Part shown: positions 16,651 through 25,887 of the stretch, one piece after another
Position numbering within the stretch: the first letter of the stretch is position 1
Layout of the letters: every line of letters begins with the position of its first letter
NCBI RefSeq assembly: GCF_900128975.1
Contig: NZ_FQVC01000001.1
Coordinates: forward strand, 666,628 to 730,627
From: Devosia limi DSM 17137
GTDB taxonomy: Bacteria; Pseudomonadota; Alphaproteobacteria; Rhizobiales; Devosiaceae
Length of the DNA: 64,000 nt
Direction of reading: 5' to 3'
Notes under the pieces: generated by a model
What the model was told of the DNA's origin: nothing
The model's input: only the letters and a program-made list of their open reading frames with translations
The model's database searches: none
Made by a program: the position numbers and the translations under genes

Positions 16651-18600
16651 ATGCTAATGTTCAGTAATCGAGCTGAGGAAATCATCGCGCACTTTATCGG
16701 CCATTTCGATGTCCGGGTCGAGGAGATGCGCCAACGGCTGGACTATGCCGAGTTTGCCTTTCGCCACCGCGCCGACGAGCCAGCGGGCGATCTGGTCAAT
16801 ATCAGGTTGCACAACTTCCAGTTCGTGGCGGTGGCGCATCACGAGCCGGGCGTCGATCATGCCCCCAGGTTCTGGCATCCACAGGGCCACGCGCCCCTCG
16901 AAATGCGCTGGCCCGAACCCATTGATGTCCCGGTCTGGCGCGTGCCGCATGACTTCTGGTTTGATGGTGGCGTCCGTGTGTCCCACGGGCCCGTCAGCCA
17001 CGACGCCGGCCACTTCTATCCCGGACCGGGCCAGGTCATTCTGGTCGCCCAGCAGCAAATTCTCCTGCATGACAATGACGTGGTGGTTCTGGGCGACGGC
17101 ATTGCACCAGAGCTGGATCCCACACTCGCCGCGCGGCTGGACCAACTGGTGATCAGCGCCCTCAGTGTTGGCGCCGAACTGACCCAGCTCGATATGCCGC
17201 ACAATGTTGCCGCCATCCCGGACTTCTTCGACGACGCTGCGGGGGCGATCCAGACACTTGCCAATGACGGAGCTCATGTCGTCGCCTCGGGTGCGTCCAT
17301 CCAGGGCATCTACGTCAACGGCGTCGCGGTCGATGAGGCTCCCGGGCTCGATGACCTCTTGCCCGCCGTGTTCGACGAAAAAGTCATCGATGACGTGCCC
17401 GTAGTCTCCCACGCCACCAAGGAAATCACCGCGGCCCCTGAGGGCTCGCTGACCGTCCAGGCCGGCGCCAACCTGCTCAGCAACTCGGCCATCCTCACCA
17501 ATACCGGGCTGATGGGGGGCGTCGTCGCGGTGGCCGGCAATGTCCACAGCATCGATGCCGTCATCCAGGTCAATGCCATCAGCGACAATGACAGTGGCCT
17601 GACTGACCTGGTCGATCCGACCCGCACCCAGTCAGCTGCCTACAATGTCGCCAACTTTCTCGCCAGCACGCCGGACGCCGACGTCAGGGGCATCGACCCC
17701 GACAGCGATGTCATGCCCGCTTCTTGGCAACTCAGCGTCATCGACGGCAACGCCATATTCATGCAGTGGATCACCCAGGTCACCTTCGCATACGACCACG
17801 ACATCCACGTCCTGTCGCAGACCGGCGCCAACACGGTGCTCACTACCGGCGCCAATTTTGCCCAGAACATCGTCTCCTTCGAGGATCTGGGGTCCTATTA
17901 CGACCTGATCCTGGTCGGGGGCAATCTGTACGACGCCAACGTGATCCTGCAGACCAATGTGCTGCTCGATGACGATACCGGCATGGGCGGCGGGGCAGGG
18001 GGCGGCAGCCACGGCAACCTGCTCTACAATTCCGCCACCATCGCCAATATCGGCGCCCAGAACTGGATCGAAGGCCTGCCGGCACACTATCTGGAGGCCA
18101 TGGCCAATTTCGGCCATGGCAATTACCAGATGCCCGCCGGCTTTGGCGACGACGCCGGTTTTGCCGGTATCGAGGGGCTCTCGGTGCTGATCATCACCGG
18201 CGATGTCTACGATCTGCACTACATCAAGCAGGTCAATGTCCTGGGTGATGCCGACCATGTCGCCACTGCCGAAGCGGCGCTGCTTGATCCCTCGACCAGC
18301 GATTGGGACATCAGCACCGGCTCCAATGCCCTGCTCAATATCGCGGCCATTGTCGACGTCGATACCATGGGCGACGTCGCCTATGTCGGCGGCGATGTCT
18401 ACTCCGATGCCATCCTGATCCAGGCCGAAATCCTGGGTGATTACACCGATCTCAGCTCCAATAATCCTGAAGCCCTCGCCAATGAAGCGGTGGCCTTTCT
18501 TGGTGACAATGACACTCACGACACTTGTGACGACGACCAGACCGTGACGCCGCACGCCGACAGTCCAACGCTCGACGTGATGCAATCGGTTCTTGCTTAG
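16651..18600 (+). CDS. Large repeat protein, putative type I secretion substrate
   Basis: The 649-residue acidic protein has no Cys-rich or RTX motifs and no signal peptide. Residues 1-150 are rich in His, Pro and Trp. From about residue 265 on, a module recurs at roughly 271, 391, 456 and 556. Each starts GAN/GSN-L-N and runs through beta-like strands to a segment such as VAGNVHSIDAVIQVNAISD or ITGDVYDLHYIKQVNVLGD. The C-terminus ends LDVMQSVLA, a hydrophobic tail compatible with, but not proof of, a type I signal. The start uses the ATG at 16651, preceded by CTGGGGG. It stops 15 bp before the ATPase start. Confidence 0.75.
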   Translation: MLMFSNRAEEIIAHFIGHFDVRVEEMRQRLDYAEFAFRHRADEPAGDLVNIRLHNFQFVAVAHHEPGVDHAPRFWHPQGHAPLEMRWPEPIDVPVWRVPHDFWFDGGVRVSHGPVSHDAGHFYPGPGQVILVAQQQILLHDNDVVVLGDGIAPELDPTLAARLDQLVISALSVGAELTQLDMPHNVAAIPDFFDDAAGAIQTLANDGAHVVASGASIQGIYVNGVAVDEAPGLDDLLPAVFDEKVIDDVPVVSHATKEITAAPEGSLTVQAGANLLSNSAILTNTGLMGGVVAVAGNVHSIDAVIQVNAISDNDSGLTDLVDPTRTQSAAYNVANFLASTPDADVRGIDPDSDVMPASWQLSVIDGNAIFMQWITQVTFAYDHDIHVLSQTGANTVLTTGANFAQNIVSFEDLGSYYDLILVGGNLYDANVILQTNVLLDDDTGMGGGAGGGSHGNLLYNSATIANIGAQNWIEGLPAHYLEAMANFGHGNYQMPAGFGDDAGFAGIEGLSVLIITGDVYDLHYIKQVNVLGDADHVATAEAALLDPSTSDWDISTGSNALLNIAAIVDVDTMGDVAYVGGDVYSDAILIQAEILGDYTDLSSNNPEALANEAVAFLGDNDTHDTCDDDQTVTPHADSPTLDVMQSVLA

Positions 18601-18615
18601 GCGATGGGGGAAAAT

Positions 18616-21078
18616 ATGCGCCGGTTTGATCTGGACGACACAACTGCAATGACCGGTGTTCCGGTTCCTGCGGCAGGCTCGCAACGGGCCCATGACGAAG
18701 CCGACAATCTGATGCATCAGATCGAGGCGGCCACCACGGTGCTGAAATCATTGGCCGGCATGCCAGTGCAGCCGCCACCACCTGAACCGCCACCGGCTCC
18801 TGCCGCCGCCGAACCAGCAACCCAGACGCCCGACGAACTTTACGAGCCCCCGGAAATTCCCACGCCTGAGCCATGGCGCACGCCATGGCCAGTCTTTGAG
18901 CCGGTCGCTCATGTCGGCGAAGTAACCGAAATGGCACCCCCTCCTATCGAGGCAAAGCCGGACCATGGCGCTCCGGTTTCGGTTTCACCCATGCCGCTAT
19001 CGCCTTCACCCATGCCGCCATCGCCGCGGGAGGCCCAGGCAAGGGTCGAGCAGCCTCAACCCAAGCCAGAAGCCATACCCGTAGCCGTCGCTGCGACCCC
19101 CGCGGCAACGGCCCGGGTTTCGCAGCCGGAGGCTCGTGAGGAACAACGCCAGGACGGCTTCGCCGAGCCCCAGCGGCCCGGCGCCCCACTGGCGCCAACC
19201 ATTGATCTTGACCGTGGTCCCATCCGCATCAATGAGGATGAAACCGACGATGGCGGCCCCGTCGGCCCCAAAGGGCCCAATGGTGGCGGCGGGGGTGGCG
19301 ATGGCAATGGCAGCGGCAATTTCCATCGCCGCATGCAGCCTGTCAGCTTCGCTCAGGCCTACCATAACGCCGCCACCACGGTCCGCCGCAACCTGGCCCT
19401 GGTGTTGTTCTTCACTGTGTTCGTCAATGTGTTGGTGCTCGCCATCCCGATTTATCTGTTCCAGATGTCGGACCGCGTGCTCACCAGTCGCTCCACCGAT
19501 ACGCTGGTGATGCTGACCCTGTTTGTCATGGGCGCGGTGATCATTCAGGTTCTGCTCGACTCCACGCGCCGCTTCATCCTGATGCGCACCGCCGTCGAAG
19601 CTGAGGTGCAACTGGGCGCCCCCGTCCTCAGCGCCGCTGCCCGCGCCTCGCTCGGCAGCAATGGCCGTGAATATCAGACCCTGGGCGACCTGCAGCAGAT
19701 CCGCTCGTTCCTCACCTCTGGAACCTTGCTGGCCTTTCTCGATGCGCCCATGGCGCCGCTCTTCGTTGCGGTGGTCTATATCATCCACCCCCAGCTCGGC
19801 TTCATCATCATCGTCTCCTCCCTGGTTTTGCTGGTCATTGCGGTCATCAACCAGCGGGTCACCGCCAAGCCCTTTGGCGAGGCCAATGGTTATCTCAGCC
19901 GCGCCAATTCCCACCTCGAATCCATGTCGCGCAATTCCCAGATCATCAACGCCCTGGCGATGATCCCCGAAGCCGTGCGCATCTGGGGCAAGGATACGGC
20001 CGGCTCGCTCAAATCCCAGGTGAAAGCCCAGGACCTCAACATCATGTTTGCCGGCATGTCCAAGGTCACCCGCCTCACCACGCAGGTGGCCGTTCTCGGC
20101 TGGGGCGCCTATCTCGCACTCGCCGGCAGCATTACCGGCGGCATGGTCATTGCCGCCTCGATTATCGCCGGTCGCGCCCTCGCTCCCATTGAAGGTGCCA
20201 TCGAGGGCTGGAACCATGTAATCCAGGCCCGCTCTGCCATGGGCCGCATCAAGACGCTGCTGCAGAGCTCGCCCCTCAACTTCGCCCGCCTGCGCCTGCC
20301 CAATCCGCAGGGCCGCCTCGATGTCGAGCGCATCCTGTTCGTGCCGCCGCCCAACAAACGCGTCATCCTCAACGGCATTTCGTTCTCCCTGAAGCCCGGC
20401 GAGTCCATGGCGGTCATCGGCAATTCCGGCGCCGGCAAGACCACGCTTGGCAAGATGCTGGTCGGCTCCATCCTGCCCACGTCGGGCAATGTGCGGCTCG
20501 ACCTGATGGACCTGCGCAACTGGGACCAGCGCCAGTTCGGCGAGAGCATCGGCTACCTTCCGCAGGACGTGCAGCTCTTCCCTGGCTCCATCAAGGCCAA
20601 TATCGGCCGCATGCGCGACGACGTCTCCGATGCCTCTATCTACGAGGCGGCCATGCTCGCTGACGTCCATGAGCTGATTTCGACGCTGCCGCAGGGCTAC
20701 GAAACCTTCGTCGCCGCCGATGGATCGCCGCTGTCTGGTGGGCAGAAGCAGCGCGTCGCCCTGGCCCGCGCCTTCTTTGGCAATCCCAAGCTGGTGGTGC
20801 TCGACGAGCCCAATTCCAATCTCGACACGCAGGGCGAGATGGCTCTCGCCAACGCCCTCAAAAGCGCCAAGAGCCGCAACATCACTGTGGTGACCATCAC
20901 CCAGCGCCCCTCGCTGCTGAACTGCGTCGACAAGATCATGGTGCTCAACAATGGCAGCGTGACCCTGTTCGGTTCTCGCAACGACGTCATGCGCAGTCTG
21001 GCCCGCCAGCGCAAAGGCAATTCCGACATCGCTCCGCCTTCTGCTGCCAATGAAGACAATGGAGGCGGCGATGAGTGA
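18616..21078 (+). CDS. Type I secretion ABC transporter ATPase/permease with long Pro-rich N-terminus
   Basis: About 820 residues. The first 235 or so are a Pro/Ala/Glu-rich, apparently disordered extension ending in a Gly-rich linker. Then come six membrane helices of a PrtD/PrsD-like permease (starting NLALVLFFTVFVNVLVL) and the ATPase domain: Walker A GNSGAGKTT (about 602), signature LSGGQKQR (706), Walker B LVVLDEP. The H-loop position reads TITQRPS, with Gln763 where His is usual. The Met at 18616 is chosen because GGGGGAA precedes it; 18604 is the alternative. It should export the upstream proteins together with the HlyD adaptor. No outer-membrane TolC is in the window. Confidence 0.92.
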   Translation: MRRFDLDDTTAMTGVPVPAAGSQRAHDEADNLMHQIEAATTVLKSLAGMPVQPPPPEPPPAPAAAEPATQTPDELYEPPEIPTPEPWRTPWPVFEPVAHVGEVTEMAPPPIEAKPDHGAPVSVSPMPLSPSPMPPSPREAQARVEQPQPKPEAIPVAVAATPAATARVSQPEAREEQRQDGFAEPQRPGAPLAPTIDLDRGPIRINEDETDDGGPVGPKGPNGGGGGGDGNGSGNFHRRMQPVSFAQAYHNAATTVRRNLALVLFFTVFVNVLVLAIPIYLFQMSDRVLTSRSTDTLVMLTLFVMGAVIIQVLLDSTRRFILMRTAVEAEVQLGAPVLSAAARASLGSNGREYQTLGDLQQIRSFLTSGTLLAFLDAPMAPLFVAVVYIIHPQLGFIIIVSSLVLLVIAVINQRVTAKPFGEANGYLSRANSHLESMSRNSQIINALAMIPEAVRIWGKDTAGSLKSQVKAQDLNIMFAGMSKVTRLTTQVAVLGWGAYLALAGSITGGMVIAASIIAGRALAPIEGAIEGWNHVIQARSAMGRIKTLLQSSPLNFARLRLPNPQGRLDVERILFVPPPNKRVILNGISFSLKPGESMAVIGNSGAGKTTLGKMLVGSILPTSGNVRLDLMDLRNWDQRQFGESIGYLPQDVQLFPGSIKANIGRMRDDVSDASIYEAAMLADVHELISTLPQGYETFVAADGSPLSGGQKQRVALARAFFGNPKLVVLDEPNSNLDTQGEMALANALKSAKSRNITVVTITQRPSLLNCVDKIMVLNNGSVTLFGSRNDVMRSLARQRKGNSDIAPPSAANEDNGGGDE

Positions 21079-22417
21079 TATTCCAGCCAGCGGCCCCAGC
21101 GAATTGACCTGGTACGGCGAAGTCCCGCGCTCGATCAGGCGGCCGATGATTTTTGGCCTTGCCATTGTCGGAGTGGCCTTTGGCGGCTTCGGCGTCTGGG
21201 CGTCCACCGCCCCACTGGCTGCTGCTGTGATTTCCGCCGGCAGTTTTGTCGCTACCGGGGAAAACAAGATTATCCAGCATCTCGAAGGCGGCATCATCAA
21301 GGATCTCGGGGTCCGCGAAGGCGATCTGGTCGCCGCCGATCAGGTGGTGATGACCCTCGATGAAACCTCTGCACTTTCGGGCGAACAGCAATTGCGCCTG
21401 CGTCAGGTGCGACTCGAAGCCATCCGCGCACGCCTGGCGGCGCAGGTCTCGGGTGCTCGTCAATATGCTTCCCCCGACATTGCCGTCGATGCCGATCTGC
21501 AGATCGAGGTCGCGGAAATCGCAGCCAGCCAGCGGGCGCATTTCCAGGCCTGGCGCGACAAGCTCGACAATGACCTGCAACTCTACGAGCAGAACATTGC
21601 CGGCCTGGAATTCCGCCATGCTGGCGAGCAATCCCAACTGGACTCGATGATGGCGCAGCGTGACCTGTTGATCGCAGAGATGCAGTCCAAGGCCACGCTG
21701 CTCGATAAGGGCCTGGTCACCCGTTCCGAGGTCTTTGAAGTCCAGCGCGCCGTCGCCGATGCCGACGGCGACATTGCCCGGCTGCAGGCCGAAATGCAGG
21801 AGATCGAAGCCCAGATCCTCAAGTTCCGCGGTGAGATGGTGCAGACGACCGGCGCGGCCCAGAATGCCTCGCTGCAGGAGATGCAGGCCGTCGAAACCGA
21901 GCTGGACACCGTCAGCGAACAGATGCGGCAGGCCCGCAGCGTTCTCTCCCGCACCCAGATCAAGTCGCCGGTCGCCGGCACCGTCATTCGGCTCTATTAC
22001 CACACGACCGGCGGCGTCGTGGAAAGCGGCAAGCCGATCATGGAGATCCTGCCCAGCGGCGTGCCGCTGATCATCGAAGCCCCGATTTCCCGCAACCAGA
22101 TCGATGACGTCAAACAGGGGCAGGAGGCCACGGTCCGCCTCACCGCCCTCAATCAGCGCGTCACTCCGGTCCTAAGTGGCACCGTGTTCTACGTCTCGGC
22201 AGATTCGCTGCCCGATACCAGCGCCGGCCAGAGTGGGCGCGAAGTCTATCTGGCCCGCGTCAGCGTCTCCGCCGAGCAGATCGCCCGCGTACCGGGGTTC
22301 AGCCCGACCCCGGGCATGCCCGCCGAAATCATGATCCAGACGACCGAGCGCACCTTCCTGGAATACCTGATGAAGCCGGTCGCCGACAGCATGAGCCGTG
22401 CCTTTAGAGAGAACTGA
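21071..22417 (+). CDS. HlyD-family type I secretion membrane fusion protein
   Basis: The 448-residue protein has one N-terminal membrane helix (GLAIVGVAFGGFGVWA), a lipoyl-like segment (IIQHLEGGIIKDLGVREGD), long periplasmic coiled-coil helices, and the second half-motif SRTQIKSPVAGTVI with the beta-barrel part following. The start at 21071 is fixed by GGAGG seven bases upstream and overlaps the ATPase stop by 8 bp, so translation is coupled. It should bridge the inner-membrane ATPase to an outer-membrane TolC-type channel. This is the PrtE/PrsE-type adaptor. Confidence 0.94.
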   Translation: MSDIPASGPSELTWYGEVPRSIRRPMIFGLAIVGVAFGGFGVWASTAPLAAAVISAGSFVATGENKIIQHLEGGIIKDLGVREGDLVAADQVVMTLDETSALSGEQQLRLRQVRLEAIRARLAAQVSGARQYASPDIAVDADLQIEVAEIAASQRAHFQAWRDKLDNDLQLYEQNIAGLEFRHAGEQSQLDSMMAQRDLLIAEMQSKATLLDKGLVTRSEVFEVQRAVADADGDIARLQAEMQEIEAQILKFRGEMVQTTGAAQNASLQEMQAVETELDTVSEQMRQARSVLSRTQIKSPVAGTVIRLYYHTTGGVVESGKPIMEILPSGVPLIIEAPISRNQIDDVKQGQEATVRLTALNQRVTPVLSGTVFYVSADSLPDTSAGQSGREVYLARVSVSAEQIARVPGFSPTPGMPAEIMIQTTERTFLEYLMKPVADSMSRAFREN

Positions 22418-22442
22418 CCGCAATCAGTTCGGCGCAGCTCAG

Positions 22443-22476
22443 TCTTGCCGGTCCATGCCCCCATGGACCGGCAAGA
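22443..22476 (+). terminator. 15-bp perfect hairpin after the secretion operon
   Basis: CTTGCCGGTCCATG pairs perfectly with CATGGACCGGCAAG around CCCC, with a further T-A pair at the base. It begins 26 bp after the HlyD stop. No T-run follows, so it may act as a stabiliser or a factor-dependent terminator. Confidence 0.6.
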
Positions 22477-22696
22477 TGTCTTCGGCGTGTCATATGCCGG
22501 ATGTCTGGCTCATCCCGCCACGCAGTATTTTCCGGCCTCGGTAATTGATCACTTTTGCCGCTGGCTTATTGCCTTGTAATCCGCAAAGGTTGGATAGTGA
22601 TTGATCTGGCAGGTTTGAGAGATACGCGGTCGCCGCAATGATGCGGCGGCAACGAGAATTGTTATTTCAAGCGACCATGGGATCTGGATATTTCTT

Positions 22697-23071
22697 ATGC
22701 CATCGACGATGTCTCTCGTCAGACTGGAGTTGGCGCGCGAATTGACTGACAGGGCGGAGGTGGAAAGCCACGCCTATGACCTGCACTTGCCACTGTCCGA
22801 TGCGGGCCGGATTGATGTGTCAGACTGGCGTCGCGACCCCGCGCGCTGCCAGGTTACCCGCATCCGTCCCGGCGAAGCGGCGACCCGGGCACGGATCCTG
22901 TTCGTCAATGGCGGGACCTGGGCGCTCGATTTCCTCAATCACAATAGCCACGACGGCGAGGTCGGCTTCCGTCTCTCCAGCGACAAGTTCCTTGAAGGTG
23001 AATACGTCTCCATCCGCGAGGACGACGGCCGCATGCACCTGTTCCGCATCACACTCGTCCGCGCTCTGTAG
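22697..23071 (+). CDS. Conserved hypothetical protein, 124 residues
   Basis: The sequence looks beta-rich and soluble, with blocks such as DLHLPLSDAGRIDVSDWR and EGEYVSIREDDGRMHLFRI. It generally resembles uncharacterised alphaproteobacterial proteins of this size, but I cannot name a domain. There is no signal peptide. A Met four codons in is an alternative start, and neither has a clear ribosome site. It lies alone between the secretion operon and the convergent cobM. Confidence 0.6.
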   Translation: MPSTMSLVRLELARELTDRAEVESHAYDLHLPLSDAGRIDVSDWRRDPARCQVTRIRPGEAATRARILFVNGGTWALDFLNHNSHDGEVGFRLSSDKFLEGEYVSIREDDGRMHLFRITLVRAL

Positions 23072-23130
23072 CCCCGGCCGAGCCTTGGCTCTGGCCCGGC
23101 CGAGCGCTGGCTCTGCCCCAGCCGAGCGGA
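23072..23130. repeat. Short imperfect tandem repeat
   Basis: CCGGCCGAGC followed by TTGGCTCTGG recurs two and a half times with a period of about 22 bp, in the gap between the 124-residue gene and cobM. Confidence 0.6.
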
Positions 23131-23165
23131 GCATGAAGCCATTGCGGCGCCGGGCCTTGCCGTTT

Positions 23166-23927
23166 CTAGCTCTCGCGCGAGCGGAAGCGGCGCTGATAAT
23201 CGGGATCGTACAGCGCGCTTTCACGGAACCCTTCGGCGGCCAAAGTCTGCCCCACAAAGATTATGGCCGTCCGCTCGATTGGCGCCTGCGCCACCTTGGC
23301 TTCGATATCGCCCAGCGTCCCCCGCACGATCCGCTCATCGGGCCATGACGCATGCACCACGATCGCCACCGGGCAATCCACGCCATAAAGCGGCGTCAGT
23401 TCCGCCACCACCCGGTCCAGCGCATGAATGGCCAGATGGATCGCCAGCGTCGCCCCCGTCGCGCCAAACCCCGCCAGCGTCTCGCTGCCTGGCATGGGCG
23501 ATGCCCGCCCGGAAACCCGCGTCAGCACCAGGCTTTGCGCCACGGCCGGAATGGTCAGCTCACGCCCCAGCGCCGCCGCTGCCGCCGCAAAAGCCGGCAC
23601 GCCCGGCGTCAGCGTATAGTCGATCCCCAGCCGCTCCAGCCGCCGGATCTGCTCGGCCACCGCGCTCCACACCGACAAATCCCCCGAATGCAGCCGCGCC
23701 ACATCCAGCCCGGCGGCATCTGCTGCCACATATTCCGCCTCGATCTCGTCCAGCGAGAGCGGCGCCGTGTCCACCAGCCGCGCCCCCGGCTTGCACCAGC
23801 CCAGCATCTCAGCCGGCACAATCGAGCCCGCATAGAGACACACCGGGCACCGCGCCAAGAGATCGCGCCCGCGCACGGTAATCAGGTCGGCCGCGCCCGG
23901 GCCGGCGCCGATGAAATGTACCGTCAT
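23166..23927 (-). CDS. cobM: Precorrin-4 C11-methyltransferase
   Basis: The 253-residue protein is a SAM-dependent tetrapyrrole methylase: it begins [20 protein letters not shown] and has [15 protein letters not shown] and a [11 protein letters not shown] loop. CobM methylates precorrin-4 at C11 in the aerobic cobalamin pathway. The Met at 23927 is chosen because it overlaps the cobL stop as ATGA and aligns with the family start. It is the last gene of the cobGHIJLM run. Confidence 0.95.
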   Translation of the reverse strand: MTVHFIGAGPGAADLITVRGRDLLARCPVCLYAGSIVPAEMLGWCKPGARLVDTAPLSLDEIEAEYVAADAAGLDVARLHSGDLSVWSAVAEQIRRLERLGIDYTLTPGVPAFAAAAAALGRELTIPAVAQSLVLTRVSGRASPMPGSETLAGFGATGATLAIHLAIHALDRVVAELTPLYGVDCPVAIVVHASWPDERIVRGTLGDIEAKVAQAPIERTAIIFVGQTLAAEGFRESALYDPDYQRRFRSRES

Positions 23928-25129
23928 GGCTTGGTCCAAACCCATTGTGTGATCGGCATGGCCGGCCGCCAGCCCGTCATGCTGCCGATCTCGGTCGCCC
24001 GCGCAATATCAATCCGCGTCAGGCCCCCACCCAGATCCGCATGCCGCGCCAGCAGCACTGCTTCCATTTCGGTGGTCACCGCATTGGCGACCAGTCGGCC
24101 GCCAGCGGGCAGGGCGGCTATGGCAGCCTCCACAAGTCCCGGCTCGCTGCCGCCGCCGCCAATGAACACCGCATGCGGCTGTGGCAAGTCCACCAGCGCC
24201 CCTGGCGCAGTGCCTTCAACAACCCGCAAATCCGGCACCCCAAACGCCTGTGCATTGCGGCCAATGCGCGCCACCCGCTCGCCATCCGCCTCAATGGCAA
24301 TCGCCTTGAGGCTTGGGTCCGCCAGCATCCATTCAATCGCCACCGAGCCCGATCCGGCCCCGATATCCCACAGCAATTCGCCCCGCCGCGGTGCCAGTGC
24401 CGATAGCGTCAGCGCCCGCACTTCGCGCTTGGTGATCTGCCCGTCATGCTCGAACAGCCCGTCATCGCGCCCCGCCGCCATCGGCAGCACCCGCGCCCCC
24501 GGCAGCGCCACTACCGTCACTGCGCAGACATTGAGCGTTTGCACATCATCCAGCGCAAAGCCCATCGCTACCTGCGAACGGATGCGCTCATCCGGCCCGC
24601 CTAGCGCTTCCAGCACCGTGACAATCGAAATCCCGAATCCTGCGGCATTGAGCAGTTGCGCCAGCGCCGCCGGTCCATGCTCATCGGAGGTCAGCGCCAA
24701 TATCCGCGCGCCATTATGCAGATGCGGCCGGATCAGATCGAGCGGCCGCCCATGCAGCGACAGGCTCACCACCTCGGCCAGCGGCCAGCCCAATCGCCCC
24801 GCCGCCAGCGTGAACGCCGAAACCTGCGGGATCACATCCATCTCCGATGCATCGATATGCCGCGATAGTGTCGCCCCGACGCCATAGTGAAATGGATCGC
24901 CCGATGCCAGCACGCAGACGCGCCGATTGCGTTCCGCCACCACGGCCTCGACCGACCGCGAAAACGGGCTCAACCAGCTGCGGCTCTCGCCCGTGATCGC
25001 CGCCGCCGCCAATTCCAGATGCCGCTCGCCGCCAAACACGATCTCTGCCCCGGCAATTGCCTGCCGCGCCCGCTCGCCCAGCCCGGCGAGGCCATCCTCG
25101 CCAATGCCAACGATCGACAGCCACTTCAT
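23924..25129 (-). CDS. cobL: Precorrin-6Y C5,15-methyltransferase (decarboxylating)
   Basis: The 401-residue protein is a fusion. Residues 1-200 are a CbiE-type methylase ([19 protein letters not shown], and [15 protein letters not shown]), and about 215-400 are a CbiT-type SAM-dependent domain with [13 protein letters not shown]. It methylates C5 and C15 and decarboxylates the acetate side chain of precorrin-6Y. It overlaps cobJ and cobM by ATGA at both ends. In many rhizobia cobK sits between cobJ and cobL; here the two overlap directly. Confidence 0.96.
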   Translation of the reverse strand: MKWLSIVGIGEDGLAGLGERARQAIAGAEIVFGGERHLELAAAAITGESRSWLSPFSRSVEAVVAERNRRVCVLASGDPFHYGVGATLSRHIDASEMDVIPQVSAFTLAAGRLGWPLAEVVSLSLHGRPLDLIRPHLHNGARILALTSDEHGPAALAQLLNAAGFGISIVTVLEALGGPDERIRSQVAMGFALDDVQTLNVCAVTVVALPGARVLPMAAGRDDGLFEHDGQITKREVRALTLSALAPRRGELLWDIGAGSGSVAIEWMLADPSLKAIAIEADGERVARIGRNAQAFGVPDLRVVEGTAPGALVDLPQPHAVFIGGGGSEPGLVEAAIAALPAGGRLVANAVTTEMEAVLLARHADLGGGLTRIDIARATEIGSMTGWRPAMPITQWVWTKP

Positions 25130-25887
25130 CGCCGCTCTCCAATCGAGCGCGGCGAATAGACCAGCGGCGCCCGGTCCGGCCGCTCGATCACCCGCGTTTC
25201 CGCCGAGCCGATGATCACGCAGGTCGCCATGTCAGCCTGCTTGGCATCGGCATCGGCCAGCGTCACCACGCTCATGCGTTCATCCGGCCGCCCCGCCGCC
25301 CGCCCAAAGATCACCGGCGTCGTCCATGGCAGCACTTCGCGCAGGATCGCAAAAGCCGTCCCCAGCTGCCACGGCCGCGCCTTGCTGATTGGATTATAGA
25401 GCGCAATCACCAGCCCCGCCGTCGCCACGGCCCGCAACCGCTGCTCGATCACCGTCCAGGGCTTTAGATTATCCGACAGCGAAATCGCGCAGAAATCATG
25501 CCCCAGCGGCGCCCCGCTGCGGGCTGCCACGCTCAGCATCGCCGTCACGCCCGGCACGATCACGAGGTCGATTTCGCGCCACGGGCCCGGCCCATCCTCA
25601 ATCGCTTCGCACACCGCCGCCGCCATTGCGAACACCCCGGGATCGCCCCCGGAAATGACGCAGACATGCTCGCCCGCCGCCGCCGCCTTCAGCGCCGCCT
25701 TGGCCCGGCTCAGCTCTTCGCGATTGTCCGAGGCCACCCGCCGCTGATCATCCCGCAGCTCCAGCCGGTCGAGATAGGGCCCATAGCCAAAAAACACCCT
25801 CGCTGCCGCCACGGCCGCGCTGGCCTCGGGTGTCACCTGCTCGGGACTGCCGGGCCCCAGCCCGACGACGACCAGTTTGCCGCTCAT
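25126..25887 (-). CDS. cobJ: Precorrin-3B C17-methyltransferase
   Basis: The 253-residue SAM-dependent methylase begins MSGKLVVVGLGPGSPEQVTP and has VISGGDPGVFAMAAAV, VPGVTAMLSVAA and IALYNPISKARPWQ, which match CobJ/CbiH. CobJ catalyses ring contraction and methylation at C17 to give precorrin-4. Both ends overlap neighbours as ATGA (cobI upstream, cobL downstream). It is the single-domain version, without fusions. Confidence 0.95.
   Translation of the reverse strand: MSGKLVVVGLGPGSPEQVTPEASAAVAAARVFFGYGPYLDRLELRDDQRRVASDNREELSRAKAALKAAAAGEHVCVISGGDPGVFAMAAAVCEAIEDGPGPWREIDLVIVPGVTAMLSVAARSGAPLGHDFCAISLSDNLKPWTVIEQRLRAVATAGLVIALYNPISKARPWQLGTAFAILREVLPWTTPVIFGRAAGRPDERMSVVTLADADAKQADMATCVIIGSAETRVIERPDRAPLVYSPRSIGERR

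Noticed and set aside
19006..21300. A 764-codon open frame antisense to the type I secretion ATPase
   Set aside because: High GC leaves antisense frames open. The product has no recognisable domain and the plus strand encodes a clear ATPase with all its motifs.
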